From assembly GCF_002843425.1 (NCBI RefSeq), contig NZ_NKXO01000009.1, positions 1 through 64,000 of the forward strand: DNA of 64,000 bases, given 5' to 3'. This stretch comes from Raineya orbicola. GTDB taxonomy: Bacteria > Bacteroidota > Bacteroidia > Cytophagales > Thermonemataceae. Each line of letters begins with the position of its first letter. Within the stretch, counting starts at the first letter, position 1. A program made the position numbers and the translations under genes. Below are positions 44,765-53,482 of the stretch, piece after piece. A model generated the notes under the pieces. The model had not been told where the DNA came from. It saw only the letters and a program-made list of their open reading frames with translations, and ran no database searches.

Positions 44765-46560
44765 ATGAAATTATGGAGTATCTCAACAACAGTCAGGAAT
44801 CCTGAACGCTTGAGAGATTTTTTGAAAACTCTCAAAGAAATAGAAGGGCAACCTTTTAATGTAGAAAATCAAATAAAATATCAAATTTTATTGATAAAAA
44901 ATCGTTTTTACAAGCCTACTCATATTCCTTCGGAATTTATACCATTGTGGGATAATCCAACGGAAAATATTAGTTATGAATTAGCTGAAAAGATATTTTA
45001 TTTACAAAACTACCAAGACCCTGCAATGCGTGGTAGGCAATCGGTAAATCCGCTTAATAAATTAGGTTTTGCAGTGGCTCGTGAGTCTTTGGGAAAAATA
45101 GAAATTACTGAACTGGGTAACAACTTTATTTCGGGTAAGTATGACATAGGCTTTACGTTTTTTAAATCTCTATTGAAACTTCAATTTCCTAATCCTTGGA
45201 GTAAAGATTTTCAAGAAGGTTTTGATGTAATTCCTTTTATAGCCGCGTTGCACTTAATTGATAGGGTTAATCAAAAATTTTCAGAAAAAGGACTTACCCA
45301 AACGGAATTTAGCTTATTTGTACCTTCTTTGGTGAATTATCAGCAAATAGACGAGTATGTTGAAAAAATTGCCTTGTACCGAAAAAGTACCGATAAAAAG
45401 CAATTTTTTTATGAATTTGCAAAAGATTTTTATCAAACCCATCCAAATGAAAAACAATTAAAAAATTTTTATGAATATGGAGATAATATAATGCGATATT
45501 TTCGTCTTACGAGATTTTTTTGTGTAAGCACTTCTTTTTTTGGAGCAGAGTGGCGAATTGATATTGAACCTAACCGAAAAATTGAAGTAGAGCAAATTTT
45601 AAGGCAGTTTTCGGGCAAGGCATTAGACTTTCAAAATGAAAAAGATTATTTGCATTATATTAGAGATATTGACTTGCCTATTTTACCAAACAAACAAGCA
45701 GAAAATATAAAGAAAATTATAGAAGGGGTGCTTACAGGATTACTTCAAATGCAAAAAACTCACCAAATTCAATTAAATGAGGAAGAAAAAGCACTTTTGG
45801 CAATTTCTTATGAAAGTTTTTCACAAAGCGAACTGGAAAATTTATTAGAAAGATTAAGAAAAATTTTAACCAAGTTTAGCACAATCATACAAAAAAAGAA
45901 ACTAATCAACAACGCCAATGAAATCCAAAAAATAATTAGTCTGTTGCAGGATAGTAAAAGGTTGCGTAAAATAGAGGCTTATCAATTTGAAAAACTGCTT
46001 GCAGATAGTCTGAAAATTATCAATGATGAAATTGAAATTAAACCTAACTATCCCGTTGATGATGTAGGAGAACCTATCAGCCATGCTGTTGGCAACCAAG
46101 CCGATATTGAGTGTTTCTATGAAAAATTCAATGCTATTTGCGAGGTTACATTAGATACTTCCTTGTATCAGTGGGTAAGAGAAACTCAGCCTGTAATGCG
46201 TCATTTGAGAGATTTTGAAAAAAAGTACAAGGATAAAAATTGTTACTGCTTGTTTATTGCCCAAAAATTCATCAAGACACCTTGTATCATTTTTGGGCAT
46301 CTATCAAATATGGATATGATGGTGCCAAACAAAAAATTATTCCTCTAAATACTCAACAATTTTCTGTTATACTTGAAACTTTACAAAAAGTACTTGTAAG
46401 TACAGGAAAACGCATTACACACTTTGAGGTAGAAAAACTTTATCAGAATATTGTAGAAATTTGCCAAATTCTTGAAGGACACTCAAATTGGCAAAGTCAA
46501 ATTGAAAATGTAGTAATTGAGTGGAAAAATAAAATTTTATCGGATTATGGTGTTAAATGA
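44765..46560 (+). pseudogene. AlwI-family type IIS restriction endonuclease, frameshifted
   Basis: The opening LWSISTTVRNPERLRDFLKT and QIKYQILLIKNRFY match the AlwI family, which cuts beside the asymmetric site GGATC. The first frame runs from 44765 to 46348 but loses the family sequence after FIAQ. From 46263 the other frame continues it as PKIHQDTLYHFW, then IKYGYDGAKQKIIPL, to a stop at 46560. A single missing base in the GCCCAAAAA run at 46259-46267 explains this: restoring one C gives FIAPKIHQDT. The repaired protein would have about 598 residues. The gene is followed at once by two methyltransferases. Whether the shift is real or an assembly error cannot be told here. Confidence 0.85.
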
Positions 46561-47341
46561 AATTTATCACGGCGATTGCATTAGTATAATGAATACAAAT
46601 ATAACTTCTGAAAGTATTCCTCTGATATTTGCTGACCCCCCCTATAACTTATCGGGTAAAGTTTTAGACCTCGCTAAAAATACCACAGGTGGGGCTTATT
46701 ACAAGGTTAATGAAAAATGGGATACTTATACTTATGAAGATTACTTGCTTTTCTGTAAGCAATGGATACAAACTGCCTACGAAAAATTAACAAGTAATGG
46801 TAGTATGTATATTTCTTGTACCCATCATAATATTGGGGAAATTATCACTACAGCTAGACAAATGGGGTTAAAGTTAAATAATATACTTACTTGGTACAAA
46901 GTCAATGCTATGCCTAATATTACTAAAAGAACCTTTACTCACGCTACTGAGTTTATTTGTTGGTTTGTAAAAGGGCAAAATTGGATTTTTAATTATGAAG
47001 TTGTAAAATCTTTCAACCCACATCGAACCAAAAAAGGGGAAACCAAACAAATGAGAGATTTTTTAGATTTTATTGAACTACCAATAGTACAGGGCAAAGA
47101 AAGAATAAAACTTGCAGGCACTAATCGTGCCGCTCATCCTACACAAAAACCTGAAAAGCTATTGGAATTGATAATTTTAGCCTCTTCTAATGAAGGCGAT
47201 GTTGTATTAGACCCTTTTTTTGGTACAGGTACAACAGGCGTTGTAGCTCAAAGGCTCAATAGAAATTGGATAGGCATTGAAAATTGTTGGGAGTACGTTC
47301 AAATTGCAAAAAAACGAATTTATGAATATTCAACTCTTTAA
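46547..47341 (+). CDS. DNA adenine methyltransferase M1 of the AlwI-like system
   Basis: The 264-residue enzyme has motif IV DPPYNLSGK near residue 28 and motif I DPFFGTGTTGVVA near residue 224, the beta-type order, with HPTQKPEKLL between. It probably methylates adenine on one strand of the asymmetric recognition site. I start at ATG 46547, which overlaps the nuclease reading frame by 14 bases; TTG 46517 would be further inside. It overlaps the next methyltransferase by 20 bases, so all three genes form a coupled unit. Confidence 0.92.
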   Translation: MVLNEIYHGDCISIMNTNITSESIPLIFADPPYNLSGKVLDLAKNTTGGAYYKVNEKWDTYTYEDYLLFCKQWIQTAYEKLTSNGSMYISCTHHNIGEIITTARQMGLKLNNILTWYKVNAMPNITKRTFTHATEFICWFVKGQNWIFNYEVVKSFNPHRTKKGETKQMRDFLDFIELPIVQGKERIKLAGTNRAAHPTQKPEKLLELIILASSNEGDVVLDPFFGTGTTGVVAQRLNRNWIGIENCWEYVQIAKKRIYEYSTL

Positions 47342-48056
47342 TGATGATTGTATTAATGTTCTGAAAGATTTGCCCGAAAAAAGCATAGATTTAATTTTTG
47401 CTGACCCCCCATATAATCTTTCAGGAGAAAATTACTTGACTACTCAAAATGGAAAAATTGCCAAACTTTACAAAGGGGATTGGGATATTATTCAGGATAT
47501 TGATGCTTTTAATTTTAAGTGGATTAGCGAGTGTATAAGGGTGCTTTCAGATACAGGTACAATTTGGGTTAGTGGAACGCTACATAATCACCCTTCGGTA
47601 GGAGTTACACTCAAAAAATTAGGTCTTTGGATTATTAACGATATTATATGGTTTAAGCCTAATGCTACGCCTTTGCTTGCTAATAACCGTTTAGCACCCG
47701 CTACCGAGCTTATTTGGCTTGCAAGCAAAACTAAAAAGTATTATTTCAATTATGAGCTTGCCAAACAACTTAATGGCGGTAAGCAAATGAAAAACTTGTG
47801 GATTATCAATGCAGAAAAACATAAAACTATCCACAAAACTGAAAAACCCGAGTCACTTTTGCAAAGAATTATTTTGCTTGGCTCACAAGAAGGAAAAACC
47901 GTTTTAGACCCTTTTTTAGGAAGCGGAACTACAGGGGTAGTGGCAAAACGTTTGCATAGAAATTTTATAGGTATAGAAATTGATAAAAAATATTTTGAGA
48001 TTGCTTCTAAAAGAATTATTGATGAAGTTGTTGCACAAGAATTGAAATTTACCTAA
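47322..48056 (+). CDS. DNA adenine methyltransferase M2 of the AlwI-like system
   Basis: A second beta-type methyltransferase of 244 residues with DPPYNLSGENY and DPFLGSGTTGVVAKR. A type IIS system with an asymmetric target needs two activities, one for each strand, and this pair fits that need. The start at ATG 47322 (MNIQLFNDDC) matches where its sister protein begins. M1 and M2 resemble each other but are clearly diverged, which points to an old duplication rather than a recent one. Confidence 0.92.
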   Translation: MNIQLFNDDCINVLKDLPEKSIDLIFADPPYNLSGENYLTTQNGKIAKLYKGDWDIIQDIDAFNFKWISECIRVLSDTGTIWVSGTLHNHPSVGVTLKKLGLWIINDIIWFKPNATPLLANNRLAPATELIWLASKTKKYYFNYELAKQLNGGKQMKNLWIINAEKHKTIHKTEKPESLLQRIILLGSQEGKTVLDPFLGSGTTGVVAKRLHRNFIGIEIDKKYFEIASKRIIDEVVAQELKFT

Positions 48057-48059
48057 AAA

Positions 48060-49706
48060 ATGCTTTTTACAGAAAGTTTCTTGTTAAGATATTTCTATTG
48101 GAGTTTGTTTTTGGGCATTTTTGGGGCTTGTGCTAATCCACGCCCTATTACGGGTGGGGCAAAAGATACTATTCCTCCTAAAATTACCAAACAAATCCCA
48201 CTCAACAAAACACTTAATTTCAACAGCAGAACGATTATTTTAGAATTTGATGAAAGAATAAAGACCAACAATTTACAACAAGAACTGCTCATTACGCCTT
48301 CAATCAAAGGCTCTTTTAAGGTACGGGAGTTCAAAAAAGCTGTAGTTTTGGAGTTTCAAGAACCTTTTGAGCCGAATACTACTTATACACTTAATTTTCG
48401 TAAGGGTATTCAAGACCTCAATGAAGGAAATGTGCCACCCAACTTTCAAATGGTTTTCAGTACGGGCGATAAGTTAGATTCTTTGGAAATTCGTGGAAAA
48501 GCTACTTATTTGCTCACAGGCACGCCTGCCGCCGAGTGTGTAGTATGGCTTGCTCCCGCCAAAGATACGCTAAAAGTGGAAAAACATTTGCCGTATTATT
48601 TGGGCAAATCCGACAAAGAAGGCGTTTTTAGATTACAAAATCTCAAAGCAGGTACTTACAAGCTATATGTGTTTAGCGATAAAAATAATAATAATCGCTT
48701 AAACCCTGAACAGGAAGCAGTTGGCTTTTTAGAACAAAATATTATTCTGAAAGATAAAAATGCTGATTCGCTCAATTTAATGCTTGCTTTATCCGATAAA
48801 AAGCCACCTCGTTTTCTGAAAATGCGTCCTTCTAACACTCAAACCGACAAAACTATTTTAGATTTTAGCAAACCCTTGCAGAAAATTCGTTTGCAGAGCA
48901 TTCATAAATTGGCTTATCAAATAAATGAGGGCGGAAAAGAAGTTGCGTTGTTTAATATTTCACAATTTTATGATACTTTGCAAGTAAATTTACAGGCTAT
49001 TGATTCGCTCGGAAACGTTCTGGATACCACTGCCAAAGTGATTTTCTTAAAAGAATTACGTAGCGGTAAAAGCAAAAAAGAACCCTTAAAATTTCAAATT
49101 AAAAATGTTTCACAAGGCGAAGGGATTTTACAGAATTTTCATTTAGAAATTGTTTTCAATAAGCCGATTTTGCAAATAGATACTGCGAAAATTTATTTTT
49201 ACAAAGATAGCGATAGCTTGCAAAAAATACCACTTCTTGCCAAAGATTACGAGTGGAACGAGTATCAGAACATTTTAAGCATACGCAAGAAAATTGAATT
49301 TCAAGAAAAATTGCGTTTGCAAATAGATAGTGCCGCTTTTGAAAGTTGCGAAAAAGAGTTGAATAGAGCAACCAAAGAAAATTTTGTGCTGAAACAAGCC
49401 AACCGCTTTGCAACACTAAAACTTAATCTCAAAACCCAAGAACCAAATTTTATTTTAGAATTATTAGACGAAAAAAAGCAGGTATTGCGTAGCATTGCGA
49501 AAGAAAAAATTTATGAAAATAAGATTATTTGGGAGTATTTGCCCGCAGGAACGTACCTAGTGAGGGTAATTTTAGATAAAAATAAAAACGGACGTTGGGA
49601 CAAAGGCGATTACGAAAAAGGAATTTTGCCTGAAAAAGTTATTTTTCTACCCAAAGCTATTCCTTTGCGTGAAAATTGGGAAATTACAGAAGAGTTTAGC
49701 TTTTGA
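48060..49706 (+). CDS. Ig-like (SbsA/Big_5) domain lipoprotein
   Basis: The 548-residue product has a lipoprotein signal ending in IFGACANP. The conserved opening PRPITGGAKDTIPPKI followed by FDERIKTNNLQQELLITP is that of a widespread Bacteroidota family with an N-terminal bacterial Ig-like fold, a middle segment like a carboxypeptidase regulatory domain (GVFRLQNLKAGTYKLYVFSD) and a C-terminal LDKNKNGRWDKGDY. The function is unknown; it is probably attached to the outer membrane. It starts 3 bp after the M2 methyltransferase stop and is convergent with the TPR gene. Confidence 0.82.
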   Translation: MLFTESFLLRYFYWSLFLGIFGACANPRPITGGAKDTIPPKITKQIPLNKTLNFNSRTIILEFDERIKTNNLQQELLITPSIKGSFKVREFKKAVVLEFQEPFEPNTTYTLNFRKGIQDLNEGNVPPNFQMVFSTGDKLDSLEIRGKATYLLTGTPAAECVVWLAPAKDTLKVEKHLPYYLGKSDKEGVFRLQNLKAGTYKLYVFSDKNNNNRLNPEQEAVGFLEQNIILKDKNADSLNLMLALSDKKPPRFLKMRPSNTQTDKTILDFSKPLQKIRLQSIHKLAYQINEGGKEVALFNISQFYDTLQVNLQAIDSLGNVLDTTAKVIFLKELRSGKSKKEPLKFQIKNVSQGEGILQNFHLEIVFNKPILQIDTAKIYFYKDSDSLQKIPLLAKDYEWNEYQNILSIRKKIEFQEKLRLQIDSAAFESCEKELNRATKENFVLKQANRFATLKLNLKTQEPNFILELLDEKKQVLRSIAKEKIYENKIIWEYLPAGTYLVRVILDKNKNGRWDKGDYEKGILPEKVIFLPKAIPLRENWEITEEFSF

Positions 49707-49707
49707 G

Positions 49708-50553
49708 CTATTTGCAAGATTGCTGTAAGTATTTGCTTGCTTCGCTACTGCCAAGTTTTTCGGCTTTTTGCCAAGCCAAGCAGGCTTCGGTTCTGTTTTT
49801 GAGTAAAAAATATGTAAAGCCTAACTCTAACCAAGTTTCGGCATTGTAAGCGTTCATTTCGGCACTTTTTTGAAAGTTTTGCAAGGCTTCGGCGTATTTT
49901 TTCTGATTTTTGAGTAAAATTCCTTTCAAAAAGTATCCTTGGGCGTCTTGGGGTTTGAGCAAGATATATTTTTCTGTAAGTATCAAAGATTTTTTAGGAT
50001 TTTCGTCACTTATCAAAAGGGCGTAATTGTAGTAAGCGGGGGCATAATTTGCATTATGTTGCAAGGCTTTCAGATAAGCTTGTTCTGCTTTTTGAAGAAA
50101 CTTTTTTCTTGATTTCTTATCGGTTTCAGTTTCGGCTATTCTGCTGTAAAGAGACCCCAGTGCCGTGTAAGTACGCGAATCGGTACTATCTATTTGGAGG
50201 GCTTTGAGCAAATCATTTTCAGCGTTTTCGTTCTGATTGAGCCAAAAATAACTTACCGCTCGGTTGTAATAAGCATCTTTGAAGTCTTTTTGAAGTGTAA
50301 TAGCTTTCGTGTAATCCTCAATAGAAGCACCAAATTCAGAAAAAGCGTATTTCGCTAAACCTCGCAAGTAGTAAGCGTAGGCATTTTGAGGCTCTTGCTC
50401 AATAATTTGTGTAGTAATTTGTATCGCTTCTTGAATTTTATTTTCATCAAGGGCTTTTTGGGCTTTTGAAAGTGATTCACTTGTTTTTTGGGCAAAAGTA
50501 TTTTGTTGAAATAATGTTCCTAATACTATGAACAAAAACTGAATTTTTTGCAT
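49708..50553 (-). CDS. Exported tetratricopeptide repeat protein
   Basis: With the start at ATG 50553 the product has 281 residues and a signal peptide (MQKIQFLFIVLGTLFQQNTFAQ, cleaved after FAQ). At least six TPR units follow, for example AYYLRGLAKYAFSEFGASIE and AYYNRAVSYFWLNQNENAE. TPR arrays bind other proteins, so it is probably a periplasmic scaffold with an unknown partner. Its stop lies one base from the stop of the convergent Ig-like gene. Confidence 0.85.
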   Translation of the reverse strand: MQKIQFLFIVLGTLFQQNTFAQKTSESLSKAQKALDENKIQEAIQITTQIIEQEPQNAYAYYLRGLAKYAFSEFGASIEDYTKAITLQKDFKDAYYNRAVSYFWLNQNENAENDLLKALQIDSTDSRTYTALGSLYSRIAETETDKKSRKKFLQKAEQAYLKALQHNANYAPAYYNYALLISDENPKKSLILTEKYILLKPQDAQGYFLKGILLKNQKKYAEALQNFQKSAEMNAYNAETWLELGFTYFLLKNRTEACLAWQKAEKLGSSEASKYLQQSCK

Positions 50554-50705
50554 AAGGACTTTTCTAAAAAAATGAACCAAAAGTTTTTTATTTTAACTTT
50601 TTTGATTAGCTTTGTTCAACTAAATTTTATGACTAAAAATTTAGGAGTTTAGTTTCAAACACCAAATAAAATTTTTATGAAAAGTTTTTTGTTTTCCAAC
50701 TCGCA

Positions 50706-51191
50706 GTGGCACTTATTGCCTTGCTCGCTTTTCTTGCCTGCAACAAGCAGAAAGAACTTTCGCAAGATTTTACCCCCAAAGATGCAATTGCAGTCTTCAA
50801 AGAGGGTAGCTTTGTGCTTAACAAAAGCCTTGAATTGGATAACTTGGTAAAAAACACTTTTTTAGAAGTTGAAAAAAGTTATAAAATTAGCCAACCCGAT
50901 GCAAATTATACATTAAAGTTACAAGATATAAAAATTTCCTTTGACAAAGAATCTCAACATCACTATCTACAAATTTTGAGCCAAAGAAGCGATAATGCCT
51001 TTGTAACTATTGCTATTTTGCTTGAAAAAAGCGGTGATTTTCTGAAAATATCTCAACAAAGATGTACGCATACTTGTTCCAGTTTAGACTGCCCTTGTAC
51101 TATTTCAGAGATAAAGCCTTGCCAAGGGCATAAATGTAGTTGTGCGAAGGGAACTTCGGGCGGTTGTAGTGCAGGCGTGCTGATTGAATAA
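50706..51191 (+). CDS. Cys-rich lipoprotein, probable frameshift in signal peptide
   Basis: The frame from GTG 50706 gives 161 residues beginning ALIALLAFLACNKQ, a lipobox with no positive N-terminus. An ATG at 50678 reads MKSFLF in another frame; adding one T in the run at 50692-50695 would join them as MKSFLFFQLAVALIALLAFLAC, split here as MKSFLFFQLAVAL + IALLAFLAC, a textbook lipoprotein signal. The mature protein is a plain acidic domain of about 100 residues followed by a tail with eight cysteines (CTHTC, DCPC, KPC, KCSC, GGC). The tail may bind metal or form disulfides. I do not know the family. Confidence 0.65.
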   Translation: MALIALLAFLACNKQKELSQDFTPKDAIAVFKEGSFVLNKSLELDNLVKNTFLEVEKSYKISQPDANYTLKLQDIKISFDKESQHHYLQILSQRSDNAFVTIAILLEKSGDFLKISQQRCTHTCSSLDCPCTISEIKPCQGHKCSCAKGTSGGCSAGVLIE

Positions 51192-51200
51192 ATTTTCATA

Positions 51201-51232
51201 CCTCTGATAGAATAAGCTATCAGAGGTTTTTT
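51201..51232 (+). terminator. Terminator of the Cys-rich lipoprotein gene
   Basis: Ten-base perfect arms (51201-51210 and 51217-51226) around a six-base loop are followed by six T at 51227-51232. It ends the plus-strand gene, and the stop codon of the convergent purM begins within its T run. Confidence 0.85.
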
Positions 51233-52397
51233 AATACTCAAATACGCCGTATTTGCTCCGAATGGTTAATTTTTTTTCATCGCTTGCTTCCACTCTGCCA
51301 ATAATTTGGGCTTTAACTCCAAAACTTTTGCTAATTGCGATAATCTCTTCTGCAATTTTCAGGTCGGAAAGGTAAATTTCCAAACGATGCCCCATATTAA
51401 ATACCTGATACATTTCTTGCCAACTGCTTTGGCTTTCTTGCTGAATGATTTCAAAGAGCAAAGGTGTTTCAAAAAGGTTATCTTTGATAATGTGCAGATT
51501 TTCAATAAAATGTAAAACTTTGGTTTGCCCGCCGCCACTACAATGAATTAGCCCGTGAATGTAGGAGCGAAATTGCTCTAAAACAAGTTTCATAATAGGT
51601 GCGTAGGTTCGCGTAGGCGAAAGAACAAACTTGCCCATTGTAAGTGTTTCATTATCAATTTGAACGGCATCTGTTAAGTGATACTTGCCTGTATAAACAA
51701 CTTTATCGCTCAAAGCATTATCGTAGCTTTCAGGGTATTTTTGGGCAAATATTTTAGTGAATACATCGTGGCGGGCAGAGGTAAGTCCATTGCTACCTAT
51801 GCCACTATTGTAAGAGTTCTCGTAGGTGGCTTTTCCAAAAGAAGCAAGCCCAATGATGTAGTCTCCTGCCTGAATGGTGTGGTTGGAAATAATATCTGAA
51901 CGTTTGGCACGTGCCGTAACGGTACTATCTACTACAATAGTTCGCACTAAATCGCCAATATCGGCAGTTTCGCCTCCTGTCGTGTAAATATTGATGCCAT
52001 ACTTTTGCATTTGTGAGCAAAATGCTTCTGTACCATTGATAATTTCAGCAATTACTTCACCGGGAATGAGTTTTTTATTCCTGCCAATGGTAGAGGAAAG
52101 CAAAAAATTATCATAGACACCTACACAAAGCAGGTCATCAATATTCATCACGATAGCATCTTGAGCTATGCCTTGCCACACCGAAAGGTCGCCTGTTTCA
52201 CGCCAATACATATAAGCAAGCGAGGATTTTGTGCCTGCTCCATCTGCGTGCATTATATTGCAGTAGTTTTCATCACCTCCCAGATAGTCAGGCACAATTT
52301 TACAGAAAGCCTTCGGGAAAATGCCTTTATCTATTTTGGAAATGGCTTGATGAACATCTTCTTTTTTGGCAGAAACGCCTCTTTCGGTGTATTTCAT
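51231..52397 (-). CDS. purM: Phosphoribosylformylglycinamidine cyclo-ligase (AIR synthetase)
   Basis: PurM closes the imidazole ring in purine synthesis. The 388-residue protein begins MKYTERGVSAKKED and has the family motifs HADGAGTKSSLAY, AQDAIVMNIDDLLCVG and TTGGETADIGDL. It is about 40 residues longer than the E. coli enzyme, as I expect for Bacteroidota forms. It starts 6 bp downstream of the UDP-glucuronate decarboxylase gene, so the two may be co-transcribed without an obvious metabolic link. Confidence 0.92.
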   Translation of the reverse strand: MKYTERGVSAKKEDVHQAISKIDKGIFPKAFCKIVPDYLGGDENYCNIMHADGAGTKSSLAYMYWRETGDLSVWQGIAQDAIVMNIDDLLCVGVYDNFLLSSTIGRNKKLIPGEVIAEIINGTEAFCSQMQKYGINIYTTGGETADIGDLVRTIVVDSTVTARAKRSDIISNHTIQAGDYIIGLASFGKATYENSYNSGIGSNGLTSARHDVFTKIFAQKYPESYDNALSDKVVYTGKYHLTDAVQIDNETLTMGKFVLSPTRTYAPIMKLVLEQFRSYIHGLIHCSGGGQTKVLHFIENLHIIKDNLFETPLLFEIIQQESQSSWQEMYQVFNMGHRLEIYLSDLKIAEEIIAISKSFGVKAQIIGRVEASDEKKLTIRSKYGVFEY

Positions 52398-52403
52398 ACT
52401 TGT

Positions 52404-53342
52404 TTAAGCGTTTAGCATTTGTTTGAAATATTCCAGAGTAATTTTCAATCCTTCTTTGCGGGAAAAACGAGGCTCCCAGCCCAAAATTTCTTTGGCACGT
52501 GTAATATCGGGTCGGCGTTGTTTGGGGTCATCTTTTGGGAGAGGCTTGAAAACGATTTTAGATTTACTACCTGTAAGTTCTTGAATTTCCTTAGCGAACT
52601 CTAAAAGCGTAATTTCATCAGGGTTACCAATATTGACAGGGTAGGGGTAATCACTGAGAAGTAGTCGGTAAATACCTTCAATCAAATCATCAACATAGCA
52701 AAAAGAACGAGTTTGAGAACCATCGCCAAAGACCGTAATATCCTCTCCTTTTAGAGCTTGGCTCATAAAAGCAGGCAAGGCTCTGCCGTCATCTAAACGC
52801 ATACGAGGTCCGAAGGTGTTGAAAATTCTCACGATGCGTGTTTCCAATCCGTGATAGGTATGGTATGCCATTGTAATAGCTTCTTGGAAACGTTTGGCTT
52901 CATCATATACACCCCGAGGACCTATCGGATTGACATTTCCCCAATAATCTTCATTTTGCGGATGCACCAAAGGGTCGCCATATACTTCGGAGGTAGAGGC
53001 TACCAAGATTCTTGCTTTTTTGCTTTTGGCTAAGCCGAGTAAATTATGTGTTCCCAAAGAACCTACTTTGAGTGTCTGAATTGGAATTTTCAAATAATCT
53101 ATGGGACTGGCAGGTGAGGCAAAATGCAAAATGTAATCTAAATGTCCTGGTACGTGTACGAATTTAGAAACATCGTGATGATAAAACTCAAACTCTTTAA
53201 GTTTGAAAAGATGTTCAATATTTGCCAAATTGCCTGTAATGAGGTTATCCATTCCTACTACTTGATAACCTTCCTTGATAAAGCGGTCGCAGAGATGTGA
53301 GCCTAAAAAACCCGCCGCACCTGTAATTAAAACTCTTTTCAT
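52404..53342 (-). CDS. UDP-glucuronate decarboxylase (UDP-xylose synthase)
   Basis: The 312-residue short-chain dehydrogenase has the NAD-binding [15 protein letters not shown], the catalytic YDEAKRF (Tyr-xxx-Lys) and family-specific segments [21 protein letters not shown] and [13 protein letters not shown]. It converts UDP-glucuronate to UDP-xylose for cell-surface glycans, fitting the polysaccharide genes elsewhere in the window. The chain starts [12 protein letters not shown], so it lacks the membrane anchor of eukaryotic forms. Confidence 0.92.
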   Translation of the reverse strand: MKRVLITGAAGFLGSHLCDRFIKEGYQVVGMDNLITGNLANIEHLFKLKEFEFYHHDVSKFVHVPGHLDYILHFASPASPIDYLKIPIQTLKVGSLGTHNLLGLAKSKKARILVASTSEVYGDPLVHPQNEDYWGNVNPIGPRGVYDEAKRFQEAITMAYHTYHGLETRIVRIFNTFGPRMRLDDGRALPAFMSQALKGEDITVFGDGSQTRSFCYVDDLIEGIYRLLLSDYPYPVNIGNPDEITLLEFAKEIQELTGSKSKIVFKPLPKDDPKQRRPDITRAKEILGWEPRFSRKEGLKITLEYFKQMLNA

Positions 53343-53482
53343 TGATTAACACAATTTTTCGGCAAACTTACGATTTCTTTCGGTTTTCTTGCAAATGCTT
53401 GTGTAGCTTTTTGTAAAAAAGTGAAACATTTGCAATTTTGAGAGCGTTTTTATTATATTGCTAAAAATTTAATCTTTGGCTG

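Noticed and set aside
46240-46560. Separate 106-residue gene after the AlwI-like nuclease
   Set aside because: Its sequence continues the nuclease family in another frame and its apparent start lies within the nuclease; it is the displaced C-terminus.
53401-53482. Promoter before the ABC-like gene
   Set aside because: TTTG elements are present, but no TAnnTTTG lies at the correct spacing.
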